NCBI GenBank assembly: GCA_960531495.1
Contig: OY482851.1
Coordinates: 24,226,533-24,290,532 of the forward strand
DNA: 64,000 bases
Direction of reading: 5' to 3'
DNA from: Zeus faber
Taxonomy: Eukaryota > Chordata > Actinopteri > Zeiformes > Zeidae
Shown here: in pieces, positions 25,357 through 37,513 of the stretch
Position numbering within the stretch: the stretch's first letter is position 1
How the letters are laid out: every line of letters starts with the position of its first letter
Notes under the pieces: model-generated
Told to the model about the DNA's origin: nothing
The model's database searches: none
What the model saw: only the letters and a program-made list of their open reading frames with translations
Program-made: the position numbers and the translations under genes

Positions 25357-26028
25357 TACACACCCCACATCCCCGGTGTCCTCCGTTGTGGCTAGTCATT
25401 TCACTCAGCCTCTGTGTGTGGATGAGTGCTGCTGCTTGCTCTGCTGGTTCCGCTCCAGCTTTGTGAACCCTGCAGTGGAAGTCGCAGTCACAGTATGAGT
25501 GAGCTTGTGTACGGACCATAGAAATCATGTTGGTATTGACAGGTTGTTCAGCAAATGCCATTTTGAGATGTGCGTGTAGACAAGGGAGGAAAACTTAGAA
25601 AGCAGGACTGCAGAGGTGTTGCCATAGGAGTAATTGTTGTCCAATGAACTGTTTAAACAGAATGGAACATCCGAACTGTCTATTTCATTATATTGGGAAA
25701 ATGCCACGTATTAAGACTAGGTTTTTTAATTCATGTGTCATGAAAGACAGTATATTTTTTCTCCAGGGAGAGGCATTTCATTGTTATCCCTTCTATAACT
25801 TTACTAAAGGATTTTGACATGAATGCATTTTCTATCATAATGAGACTTGTCCTGATGTGTTTTCTGCTGAGCATGCATCCTCAATCCTTTGTCAATGAAA
25901 ATCCTGTCGGTTTCTGCTTGGCTAGTTGGCTAGTCAGCACTCACTCACTGATGAAGAACCTCTCATTTTTTCTGCTCACCATCTGAGTGAATCTGCTCCA
26001 TTGAAGCAGTGCTCTGACTCGTGTCAAC

Positions 26029-26360
26029 CCTATGTTCCCAGGGTCCTATGTCCCTAGGGCCCTATGTTCCCTAGGCCCTATGTTCCCTGGGCCCTATGTC
26101 CCCAGGGCCCTATGTTCCATGGGCCCTATGTTCCCAAAGACCTATGTTGTATGTTCCCAGGGCCCCATGTTTCCAAGGTCCTATGTTCCCAAGGCCCTAT
26201 GTTCCCAAGGTCCTATGTTTCCAAGGTCCTATGTTCCCAAGCTCCTAAATTCCTAGAGCCTATGCCTCCAACTTCCTATTTCTAAGGTCCTATGATTCCA
26301 AGTTCCTATGTTCCCATGGCCCTATGTTCCCAGGGGCCTTTGTTGCCCAGGCCGTATTTT
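26029..26360. repeat. Minisatellite of about 20 units, consensus near CCTATGTTCCCAAGG
   Basis: Units of 14-17 bp, with one longer unit, follow head to tail. Each begins CCTATGT or CCCTATGT and ends in AGGG, AGGT or similar. Early units favour CCAGGG and later ones CCAAGGT. The same unit appears in both orientations inside the LTR element at 43.57-43.90 kb. It is not a CRISPR array: there are no unique spacers and the units abut. Confidence 0.93.
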
Positions 26361-26556
26361 CCCTCAACAAAAAATGAAAAAACATACTCAAACCTCTGGT
26401 ATAGTAACAAAAATACATAATCTGATAGTAGGTGTTCAGTAAATCATAAATGAAATGGTGTTTATAGACAACCTGTCTCAAAATATGCTCTGTAATTCAC
26501 ACACACTTTTTACTAACATTGCAAAACATCAACAGAGTGTACTGTAATAAGACCAC

Positions 26557-26699
26557 ACCTATTGCATAAATCTAGCTCTTCAGTATCAAGGAAAAGACTG
26601 CAAACAAATGGTTGAGGGAAAATAGAACATACCTATTGCATACATCTAGATCTTCAGTATCAAGGAAAAGACTGAGAACAAAGGGTTAAGGGAAAATAG
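26557..26699. repeat. Tandem duplication, two copies of about 74 bp
   Basis: Copy 1 (26557-26630) and copy 2 (26631-26699) share ACCTATTGCATA, TCTTCAGTATCAAGGAAAAG and TTGAGGGAAAATAG or TTAAGGGAAAATAG with only a few substitutions. Confidence 0.9.
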
Positions 26700-27419
26700 T
26701 CCACTACCAAACAGCAACACTTCACAAACCCATCCTCGGCATTTGAGGAGCACTGCTTGCCTTGTTAGTGCTCACTCTTAATCTGCCTTCCACCGCCAGT
26801 ACAACATTTTAGCCTATTATCTGTTCTGACAGCTGAGTAGAGCAAGGTCTCAGAACTCTATATTAATTTGGATTCTTGCACTGCCGAGACTTATCTGCTC
26901 CAAGACGGACATTGGCTTGAATTTGATCAAGGTTTAACAATAATCCAAACAGTTGTAGACCAAGACCTGAGTTGTAGCACAGTGCCTCTAAAAAAAATAA
27001 AAGAAATAGCATTTCTGTGTTCCTCTATTGTGAAGAGAATCAATTTGTCTGACTCAGCATAATGGTGACCGTATTTTCTTTTTTTTTTTACAATTTAATG
27101 TGATACAGTAGGGAAATTTAATTATATATGATGTGAATCATAAAACGCATGCTGAAACAGATAATTTTTTTTCTTGGGGTTGAATAATCATTGTTTCTTT
27201 TGTCTCAGCATTTCTCAACTTGCTCTGAGTCAGAATAGGACAATAGTTATCCATGGTGTTCCACATGCACTGTTTTCTTTTTAAAGCACCTTTTCTTTTT
27301 TGTGACGCATTATGTTGTGACGCTGAAAACTATTTGAACGTAAACTTGCTTTCAACTGATGTTCATGCATCTTATATCCTAGTTTATGTTGTCATCCCAC
27401 TTCTGCTGCAATAAAGCAC

Positions 27420-27935
27420 AGCAAGTATTTTTCTGGAGCTCAAAGGTAGGTTTCCCTGGGCACTGGGTAGCCTCCCTTTGCTCTCAAAACAGCCTCAATT
27501 CCATGGATTCTGGTCCATGTTGAAATGATTGCATTGTGCAATTCCTGCAGATTTGTCAGCTGCACATTCATGCTGCGAATCTCCCGTTCTATGACATCCC
27601 AAAGGTGTTCTATTGGATTCAGATCCGGTGACTGGGAAAGTCACTGAAGAACATTGAACTCACTGTCACGTTCATGAAACCAGTTTGAGACGACTTTTGC
27701 TTTGTGACACGGTGCATTATCATGCTGGAAGTAGCCATTAGAAGATGGGTAAATTTTGGCCATGAAGGGATGCACATGGTCAGCAACAAAAGTGAAATAG
27801 GCTGTGGCATTCAAGCAATGATTGATTTGTATTTACTGGCTCAAGTGTGCCAAGAAAAAATTCCCCATATCATTACACCACTCCCACGAGCCTGGACTGT
27901 TGACACAAGACAGGTTGGATCCATGGTTGGATTCT
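27420..27935 (-). pseudogene. Decayed Tc1/mariner-like transposase relic
   Basis: On the minus strand, broken frames resemble the C-terminal half of a Tc1-like transposase. They include a segment with IMHRVTKQKSSQTGF at about 27670-27720 (equivalent to the DNAPCHKAK catalytic region), a SDFPSHRI-type segment corresponding to a QSPDLNPIE motif near 27620, and a tail like HGIEAVLRAKGG near 27480-27515. Stops and frameshifts interrupt it. The terminal repeats were not found, so the limits are approximate. It is a separate insertion from the plus-strand relic at 3.1-3.9 kb. Confidence 0.75.
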
Positions 27936-28060
27936 GAAACTAAATTGTTTTTTGTTGATTTATTACTTATACACTCAGGTACCTGCTGAATTTGCATTTT
28001 CTTAGTTTTGTCTAAAACAAGATTATGTTTAAAAATATATTATATTTTTAATTTACTTAA

Positions 28061-28751
28061 AGGGGACCTATTATACTCCTTTTCAACAGGAGTCATACAG
28101 TAGGTCTCTGAGGTCCCGAAGTCAAGTTTATTTGTATAGCCCTTAATCACAATACATTCTGAAAGGGCTTCACAAACCCACATTTCAGATGGAAATCAAC
28201 GACATCCCCTGGCCCAAACCCTCTTTGAAGTTTTTTGCTGAAAATACCCCTCAGATTATGCATTCCAGCCATTGTAACATGCTTAAAAACCCCTCCTGTT
28301 CCTGACGCTCTGTTTCAGTGTTTGTCGCTTTAAATCAAAATAAGCTGCTTCTCCCCATTCCCACTCCGGAACCGTTCGCCCCAGTTCTGTGAGCCCGTTG
28401 TATGAAGTACCTAAACTTTCACTTATTTCACCTTAGCAGTCCACCATAATCTGTTTCTGAACAAAATTGAGGCGAGAAATAAGCAATCCAATTGCTGAAT
28501 CTACATTCATACTAGATCTACGAGGCCTCATTTAAAAGATTGGTGGCGGGGTTACTCAGATGGGGGGTGGTTCTAATTCTAACGTGTCTTAATGTGACGT
28601 AGGAGAGACAAATCTGAATGGCTTGTTGAATCACATGTTTTCCGACTGGGTTGTCTTACTTCACAGTTTGTGTGTTAGTAGGTCCATCAGAGACCCAAAT
28701 GCATGTGCACAAGCACTGAAAAGGTGAGCTGTTTTTCACAACAGGTCCCCT
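28061..28751. mobile_element. TTAA-flanked MITE (piggyBac-type target)
   Basis: AGGGGACCT at the left end and AGGTCCCCT at the right end form inverted termini, and each is bounded by TTAA (28057-28060 and 28752-28755). The 691-bp interior has no transposase. It contains a second repeat starting GTCAAGTTTATTTGTATAGC at about 28122, a common fish retroposon-tail type sequence, which suggests a nested insertion. The TTAA duplication and short GGGG-type ends fit piggyBac-mobilised MITEs. Confidence 0.75.
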
Positions 28752-30519
28752 TTAAGATTTCAAGGATCATCTTTATTGAAATTAAAGATTTGCATCCATA
28801 TGCTGCACTGCATTTTTCAGCATTTCTTGTTTTGGGTAGAAAAATAAACCGCAGCCACTGCAGCAAAGACACTGCATAGCCATTTTAGCTGAGTAACTTG
28901 CCTCAAAGCAGGGATCCAATCTTCAAAAATGTCTCCAAAAAACATTGTAAAAATCTCAATCGATGATTGCTTGCAACGTGTGATGAATACAACTTCTTAC
29001 TAACTGCTCTAATTTATTCATTTTATTATTCATCCCTTCTTCTTGACTAGTTATTTGTAAACAGCTCTTTCTTCGCTGTGTCTTCTTTGGAATTGGATCT
29101 GTGAAGCTGTCCTTTCGTGACCAAATCAACTAAAAATTAACCTTTTCTTCTTGACAGTCATGAGCAAATACATGAGCAAGTTACACGACTGAGGATGTTT
29201 TTTTTTTATTTTATCAAAGCTGTTATCAAGTATTTTTGTTTCCCTTTTGCATCAAATTCCACCCCCTGTCCACAAATTTCTCATTTGTAAAGTGATGACA
29301 GTGTTTCCTTTTTTCCAAAAGCTATTACATTGGTTCAAACAGCTCCTTTGATATTTATACTCAATGGCTTCCTTTTGTCTTTCTTTTCGCTCTATTTTTG
29401 GTACAGACCGGCTGGCAAAAACAAACGCAATGCGTAAATAAATTTTAAATGCGTTCTCATCCAGAAACTCTATTTATTTAAAAATGTAATTAATTAGTCA
29501 TTAATTTTGTCTGAGACTGTTTTCATGTTTTGTTCGTCAGATGATCTTAATAACTTTTTAACTAAAGGTTTTTCTCCTTAAAGGATTATATTCATAGTTT
29601 TAGTGTGATCAGTGGCACTTTACATTGTGCTCCTGAGAGTGTGTGAAGTGTAAACGTGCGCTTACTTATGACATGGCAGACTTTAAGCCTTTGTGTCAAA
29701 CAATAAACAACAAATCTAGTCACGAGCTGGGCAAGATAAGTAGTGAGGGTCATGTAGAGAACCCTTTTCTCAGCTTGCCACTTCGATTGAGACATCACGG
29801 TCCGAGACGTGGAATAGGAATTGGGATCATTATCACCTGGGGACCGCGAGACATCTCTGTTTCCCTGATTGTATGTGTGTCTCTTCGCCGTTGGTGGACG
29901 ATCAGGCCTTTCATGTGTCGGTGTCACAATGGCGCACCCACAACGCACAACAAACTGCTCCGCGGTGGCTTGTTTTTCTTCATCCAACTGCATTTATAAA
30001 GACAGGGGCAGGAGAATTTGGATTTCATTTAAAGTGGAAGTTTGTTGGAAGTGTAGTCCTCATGTTTTCCGTGGAACCAGTACTGGTTACTGGGCCCCGG
30101 CAACACAGGTGCGCTGCCCTTCAGAGGACTTCCTCAGTGCAAGGACGCCAAGGGTTGAGTGGGGTGCCATGAATCACAAATCCCTAGCTGATTTTTAAAT
30201 TGTCAGAACACTGATTTACAAGGGCGGGTTAAGGAATGAAATCGTCAGGCCGACGGGGTGAAGATGGGAGGGTGCAGTGGGAGTGTTATCACACAGCAGA
30301 TTGCTCTTGAAGAGAAGGTCAAAGCCCGGTCTGAATGTGATTAAAACATTTTTATATGTGTGCGTCCCACTACCCACAGGACCAGAGACGATACAACAGA
30401 GAGTGACGAGACGCCCCTTTCCTAGCACAGAGCCTTAAAACCACATGAAAACATTACATAGTGTACATTTGTTCTTGGACGTTGGATGCTATGCACAGTG
30501 CAAAATCATTTCTTATTCA

Positions 30520-30651
<132 letters not shown>

Positions 30652-30809
30652 GTAACAAGCCTTTGAGGTTCCAGTGAGAAGCGTTATGTCTGCTGCCTGT
30701 TTCTCGCTGCTGTCTTTGTTGTTCCTGAAGCCATGGCCGAATGTTCAACGATCCCATTGTGAGCTTGTCCTGACTCAGCTCTTCTCCTCCTCTTCTCTCT
30801 GTTTCATAG

Positions 30810-31695
30810 TGGCCGAAGGTCGGGTCTTAGAGGGACTCCAGAGGTACTCCTCCATGCCAACTTACCTGCCTGTCAACTACCAGGTGTTGAATGCTGAGTC
30901 AGCATTTTTCCTGAAGGAGGCCAATCAGGACTTCATGCGGAACTCTAGCCTGCTGTTGCGAACTGAACCATTCTTCATCTACCAGGCTCGCACCTTGCCC
31001 TCGGTCAACGCCAGCTACGGACCTCTGTCCGTGGAACAGCCCGTGCCTCTGGATCTTCTCCAGAGTCCTGGGACTTTTCCTGCCTCCTCTTTGTTCACCT
31101 TCAACTGGAAGGTGCAGACCTTTATCCTCAACACCAGGATTCACTTGGCCAAGCCCAAAGTCCAAGTGCTGTTCTACATCGCGGGCCGCGACTGGGATGA
31201 CTACAGTGCCATTGACAAGTTACCCTGCGTGCACATGTTTGCCTTCCACGAGACCCAGGAGGTGCGCGGCTCTTGCCAGCTGAAGGGGGAGCTTGGACTG
31301 TGCGTGGCGGAGCTGGAGCCTCTGGCCGGATGGTTCAGCCCACCCAGCGTGAGGCCAGGCCGCCAGCGGACCCCCGATGCATCCGAAGGCACCACGGTCG
31401 AGCTCTACTACATGCTGCACTCCATGGAGGCGGGCGAGTGCCACTCTGAGGCACGGAAGAACGACTTCATCCGATCGGGGCAGGAGGAGCTGTTTGGGTC
31501 GTACACCTCCACCCCCCTGAGGCGGATCAGCAGCGTGAGGCTTTACCAGAACCCGACTCCTCCCCACCTGGTGGAACACCGGCTGGATAATAACTTCATG
31601 GTCATGGTGCCCGCTGTCCCCATGAAGCAGCGGGACACGGTGTCTGCCTTCATCTGTGTTTCCGCCTACTCTTCCGTGCAGATGTTTACTCTCAG
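30810..31695 (+). CDS. tmem132: TMEM132-family gene, coding exon 2 (N-terminal ectodomain)
   Basis: This is the only clearly coding exon of substantial size in the window. It runs from a pyrimidine-rich acceptor (CTGTTTCATAG at 30799-30809) to a CAG|GTGAG donor at 31695/31696 and is 886 nt without a stop. With exon 1 it gives residues 16-310. TMEM132 landmarks are YLPVNYQVLNAE (34-45), FFLKEANQD (48-56), possible N-glycosylation sites N60-S-S and N82-A-S, NASYGP (82-87), GRDWDDY (141-147), a cysteine cluster at 155, 171 and 180 in LPC...GSC...GLC, and a run ending MFTLR at the donor. In known TMEM132 proteins the next residues continue as a lysine-rich AKVKKG-type stretch, so the break falls at the expected place. 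These proteins are neural single-pass glycoproteins with immunoglobulin-like and cohesin-like ectodomains; adhesion and actin-linking roles have been proposed. The paralogue is unresolved: it looks less like C, D or E than like the remaining B-type, but that is judged by general resemblance only. Confidence 0.95.
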
Positions 31696-31699
31696 GTGA

Positions 31700-34600
31700 G
31701 AACATACTTCTCTTCACTTATTGTAACTGTTGGATATTTCGATGAGGCACGGTGAGGATGCCTGATATAGACTATTGCTGCCAGTCAGCAGGCATTATTG
31801 TAATCACATCTAACCATTTGCTTTGCAGCTCACTCAAGGATTTATTTCTTATTTACTAAGGCACACAACAAGATGAGCCCCATTGTCATTGATCTGATGA
31901 GTCAACAAAGAGAGCCACTAGTGAACCCAATGCATTCGGTTCAACGTGTCTTGTAGATCTATAACAAGCTGGAACACTTTCTCATCTGACCATTGATTGA
32001 CATGCTTAGAGCTTACCTTTACAAATTCAGGGAGAGAATGTGCTTTGAAAAGTTAAGAGATACCTTTTACTCTTAGCACTAAATTATGAAGTGTTTTGCC
32101 TCCATAATTAATGTACGGTCACATTTGCAGAGTTTTTGTTCCATGAAAAATCCCATTTCCGAGGCTTTGTCATTATTATAGGATTGTTATTTTGCATATA
32201 TGACTACATTCGCTGAAGATAAAGCAGATGCTAATAAGACAGCGTGCACATCTACATAGATGTAGATACTTACAACCACATTTGCGTGGTTGCCTGGTTC
32301 AGAACGTTTAAACATTAAACGCTGCTACTAGGGGTCAAGCAAAAGTTATCAGCCTAAGATAAGAAAAACAAGCCCAAAGCTAAATAGTTTTCTCCTTATA
32401 GATGAATAGAAGAGTTTTGTAATATAAGATAATACTAATTGTGTAACAGAAACAAAGTAGTTATTAAATACCGATTGTCTTGCCAGGTGATTGTTCATTT
32501 AGATGTTATCGTGTGAGCTAATAAATTAGAAGAGGCTGCATATAAGTCACAAAATCCACATCAGCGTAATGTACATAGGTTAGCTGTTAAGCCTTAACAA
32601 GCCAAACCACATTTGCCAGTGTTATTTACTTGCTGTTCAACATTTAATTACAGGCTATTTGTCTTGGTCTGATAAGGCGGTTAGGGCATTTTTTTTCTCC
32701 CTCCTCCTAAATTCATGAACTCCAAACGATCACTTTCATCAGTAAAAATGAACAGACCAGGTTGTGCCACGGAGAATGCGATGCCTGCGGTGTTTGCGAT
32801 TTGGCAGCCGCACACACGGCGGGGCCCCCGGATCGGTCCAGCTGAGGGCTGCAGATACTGAGGGCCATCTGTGTGGTCCTGGGCGATAAAGCCGCCGCCG
32901 TTTGTTGGGACACTTCATCACCCAGGCGAGGGAACTTTGATCTCTCTATATTGGCGTCAGTGTGGCCTGTGTGCCGCGCACCAAGGTGGGTGACGGCTTT
33001 TCCCGCTGCCGCCCCGACTGCTTTTGTTGGGGCTTTGAAGGCTTTATTATATTTATTTATTTGTTTGTTTGTTTTTTATTTATTTACACGGATCCCCTCT
33101 TTTGATAACAAAACCCAAGATTTGAAGAATACTTCACACCTTGTTACAATTTTGTCCTTTTGAATGTTGAACATTGGTAATTACATAGCTGAAGCACAAT
33201 CCCAGCCCCGTCTTTGTCACGCTGGGACAAGAAAAGGGCTGCATTGTTAAAAAATTAAAAAAAAGGGATAATCAGTGAGCCTTTCAACGAGTGTCTTTTG
33301 CTCGGACTCAATTTTCACCTTCTTCAGATCAACTATAATCAAAGGCTCACACAACGTCATGGTTATCCTCTGATGAAAGCGAAATACAGACATTTTAATC
33401 ACCAATTGTCAAGGCCATTTGTTTCTTCATTAATGCCTGGCATGTCGAGCCTCGCTGGGATATTTCTGGCCTTACTTGGGCTCTTGAATCTTGAATCTTG
33501 AATCTTAAACTGTGATTCTGCTTTGACCTCTTCTACAGTCTTTAGTGTGTATATTGTCTGTAGTATGTGGTGTATATCAGTGGTGTAACTTGATGGTGAT
33601 GGCCCCGGTGCAAATATTTCTTTGACCCGTCCCCTCCCCTCCCCAAATTTACCTCAGTCAAACTTAGAACAGCATCCCACTGAATGAAATCGTAATGAAC
33701 CAAAATTAATCAAAGTTATTTTAGGTATCGCACCTCGTATAGAACACATGTTCACTCGGCCAGTTCTCCACTTAAATTTTAATCCAGCAGAAGGATTAGA
33801 CTGTGTCGTACTCATGCACAGCCTGTCACTGTGTGCAGTGAGTTAAAGACAGACTTTATGGTCTCGTAGCCTTATCTTTAACTTTTACAGCCAAGTGATC
33901 AGCCTTTGAATTACAGTGGCACTGTGGCTGTGAGTGAAGTGATAAAATGTAATCTTATAGAGGAAAAAAAAAGAACTTGCTATCGAATGATATGAAACTC
34001 TGCTCCGTCCGTTGTGCTTCCCGTTGTTTCAGACGCTTTTTGAAAATGTGCACAGGGACAGAACGAAGTGTCCATGTTGAATTATGCTGAAGATGCACAA
34101 TTTGAGACAGCTACGGGATCCAGGACATACCGTTAGCGATGTGAAACAAAGCAGCAAATACCCTTTGTCGACAAAAATAAAAATGTCTAGGTTTAAGAAA
34201 AACATGATAGTTTAATTTCTGCCTTTTAGATGAACAACCAAGGTCTCGAAATTCAGTATAGAAATCTTTCACTCTCGATGGTATTGATAAAATTCAATTT
34301 TTTGAATTTAAATACTACACCTACAACAGCAGGCCAAGCGTGAAAACACCATCACTCAAATTTTTATATTATCAAGAAGCTTGGCACAACCAGTTTAAAG
34401 AGGCTTATCTTCTATTCTTCACAAGTTATTATGCTCTCAGGTTCAAGTAAATAGACGAGAAATCAGTTGTCGTCAGAACTGTGATGGGGTCATGGGGTCT
34501 TAACAACTTTCCAAAACCTACGATTTTTTAATTATAGGTGTAAATTCATGTATCATGTATATACAAATAAATGTATATAATAATGTATATAATCACCTAT

Positions 34601-35860
34601 TTATTTATATGACCCTGATATTGTCATATTTTGAGGGTATATACTATATTGTTATTTTTTATAAATAGGTTATTTTTATTTTTATTTATATAATTTTTAT
34701 ATTTTTATACAATTGTTTTTAATATAAATATGTATTTAATGCATTATTATTTATATATTTATATATTTTTAATTATTATTATTAATATTATTAAAATATT
34801 ATTTATTATTTTATTTGATCTATTACGCAATAATTACTGTATGATGCATCCTAAAATGTGATCGAACATCACAGAGGACGTAACGATCTAGTTCTGTGAT
34901 AACAACGTGTTTATGTTTTTTCGGACACAAATTTACTGTATTCTCCCTACTGTGCTGCGTTGGATGTGCGTTGAATAATGCCCCAAACAGAAGTTCAATT
35001 TCAGCTTATGATGTCCAGGGAGAAAAGAGATTTTTGCACGCGAGCAAATACCCCTTGTTTCCAGAGAGTCAGATGGAGGAAATGACATTGAAGCCGAGTA
35101 TACAGTATATAAATAAATATATATATATACACACAGAATATACTGTATATGGCGGAGTCATATACACCAGAGTCATTAGAATACTTTGCTTCCTGGTATT
35201 ATCGTGCCAGGTTAGGACGGTTACAGTACATGCAGGTGATTTTTCACCAGCATCTCCCAGTGCTGGACCGTTTGTATGCAAATCAAATATTAAAATGCCA
35301 GGGAAGTCTTTCATTTTGTGCAAATATGTGATGACATTAAAAAAGGAGAGTGAGCCCTGTTTTACTATCTAAATGCAATCTAGCCCTGCATCTGGCATCT
35401 CAAAGCACAGATTCATTATTCGAGTCACAATTTGTCAACGAGGAAACAAATTTAGAACTCGTTTCTGATCCGCACCTCTGTGTGAGTTACTGACTACACC
35501 GTGTCCTGCTGCAGACGTGATGCTCATCCAGTACATCAGGATTTGAATTCTTCGATGAAAGCTGCCATTTTCCCATCAGTCAATAGGCTTTCTGTGTCTG
35601 GGACAAAAATGCTGGAGTGGCCACTCAATTAGACTTCAGGCAGCAGAGATAAACGTATCAAAGTACAACAACAACAAAAGAAACCGAATAAACAAACAAA
35701 CAAAGTACAAATGTGGTCGCTCTATACCAGTTAGACACATGGCTGTTGTATGACAATATTGAAGTTGTTTTTCTTCCAGAATAATAACAATGGCTTCGGT
35801 AGTGCAGGCAGGTGTTTTGGGAGCTCTCTGAGTTTAGAGTGAAAACTGTGAAGACTCCCT
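31700..35860. other. Intron 2 stretch, no gene seen
   Basis: Mostly AT-rich unique DNA. It holds a GC-rich, repeat-free patch at about 32760-32950, a short TTGAATC tandem tail at 33483-33507 that looks like a retroposon 3' end, a possible hAT-like CAGTGGTGTAAC at 33579, and a very AT-rich zone at 34530-34850. Confidence 0.5.
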
Positions 35861-35867
35861 GAAGTGA

Positions 35868-36075
35868 TCCTCGCCCCTCCCCATCCCCTTCCTCATCCGC
35901 CTCCTCCTTCTCTTCCTCCTCCTCCTCCTCCTCCTCATCCCCTTCCTTCTCCTCCTCCTCCTCCTCCTCCCCCTCCTCCTCCTCCTCCTCATCCCCTTCC
36001 TTCTCCTCCTCCTCCTCCTCCTCCTCCTCCTCCTCATCCCTTTCCTGATCCCTTCCTCCTCCTCATCCTCCTCTT
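35868..36075. repeat. Polypyrimidine tract built on (TCC)n
   Basis: About 200 bp of almost only C and T on the plus strand: (CTC)n blocks broken by higher-order CATCCCCTTCCTT units repeated at roughly 55-60 bp spacing. Mirror symmetry makes triplex (H-DNA) formation plausible. The Arg/Glu and Pro frames here are artefacts. Confidence 0.92.
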
Positions 36076-36812
36076 CGCTCTCCGGACCTCGTTCACCTTG
36101 TGGCACCAAGGCTGGCGAGAAGTGGCTCGTAATGACGCCTGGTTATGCACTGTCATCAGTGAGGAAGGATAATATCATGGGTTGCCATGGCGATATCACC
36201 ATATCGGTGGGTGTTCTTGCCACAGAAGTGATGTCCATCCGCTTTCAGCTGTGCAAAATGTCCAAATTGAAACCTCTTGAAATACTGCTCTCACAGCCTC
36301 ATTATTCAGTACAATTAGTCTAGATATGATATTATAGAATTATGGCTGCACTTTTACTGTACAGCATTTAAATGAAATGTCATTGCTATTACACCATTGC
36401 ATATCATTAAAAATGTGTTGGGAATGTTGTTTAGAATTTAAAAAAACACACAGTTTTTGGCTAATAATGACAAAGGTCGATGTCGATTTCATTACTTAAA
36501 CTCTTCGATCTATGTTTTAATAGTATGACAATTATTGGGATTTATGTAATTAAAATATAAAGTGAAAGATCATCGACTCTAGACTTGGAACAAGGCCAAA
36601 ATAGTCAAACTAAGAGATTAAATGTTTCTCAATTGGACAAAAACATATTTTAAAGAGCTTTTCCAAAGAATCTAAAATGATTTTGGGGTGGACTAAACAC
36701 ATAAAAAAGAACAAACCTTCAATAGCATTTTTTCATTTTTCCCTCCCTTGAAATCTGTCCTCTGGAAACAGCAATGTCCCGTATTTCCAGATTGACCCAT
36801 ATATTAAGCTAT

Positions 36813-36815
<3 letters not shown>

Positions 36816-36867
<52 letters not shown>
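36816..36867. repeat. (AT)n microsatellite
   Basis: Pure AT run of about 52 bp, followed by a few GATA-like units. Confidence 0.95.
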
Positions 36868-36871
<4 letters not shown>

Positions 36872-37040
36872 TATATAGATAGATATTTGAGACCTGCACA
36901 AGTTTTGCCCATAAAACATTCTGTATATTCAAAGTAATTATACCATGAGGAGATAACAATAAAAAAAACACAGTTTGTAGTGTAGGGGGGTCTATAAATA
37001 TATAGACATACACATAAATAGTTAACATTATTGCAAGTGT

Positions 37041-37090
37041 ACTTTCCACCTCTCCACCTCTCTGCCTCTCCACCTCTCCACCTCTCCAGG
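37041..37090. repeat. Short CTCTCCAC tandem repeat
   Basis: Five or six imperfect units of CACCTCTC(C/T). Confidence 0.8.
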
Positions 37091-37207
37091 GAAGAGGGTT
37101 GATTGGCTATTATTCTGCATTACCCGTGTTTCAACCAATCCAATAATGCTGCAGGCTGGACATTGAGCCAGGATACAGAACTGGCCTTTCAGAGAGTCAT
37201 GGCTGTG

Positions 37208-37219
37208 TATGTGTGTGTG

Positions 37220-37288
<69 letters not shown>

Positions 37289-37411
37289 AGTAGATAACTA
37301 ATGCTGCTCTTTGGCATGAAATGTAATAATGATTTGTCTCCCGCTGAGAAGACGACAAACATTTGTCTGCAGATGGAGTTTAATGAAACTTAGAGCTGTC
37401 AACTATGTTTA

Positions 37412-37486
<75 letters not shown>

Positions 37487-37513
37487 CATGAGTGCGTGCG
37501 TGTGTGTGTGTGT
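37208..37513. repeat. Two direct (TG)n microsatellites
   Basis: (TG)n at 37208-37286 and 37413-37513, separated by 126 bp of unique sequence. The second ends in TGCG variants. Confidence 0.95.

Noticed and set aside
26029-26360. CRISPR-like array
   Set aside because: Units abut with no unique spacers and the context is a vertebrate intron; it is a minisatellite.
29592-29999. Overlapping frames of 133 and 118 codons on opposite strands
   Set aside because: Neither shows a known domain, signal peptide or exon boundaries; overlapping antisense frames here fit chance in a GC-richer intron stretch.
31220-31717. 165-codon minus-strand frame under exon 2
   Set aside because: It is the antisense shadow of the TMEM132 exon, where codon bias removes minus-strand stops.
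35834-36172. Arg-rich and Pro-rich frames
   Set aside because: Translations of a polypyrimidine (TCC)n tract.
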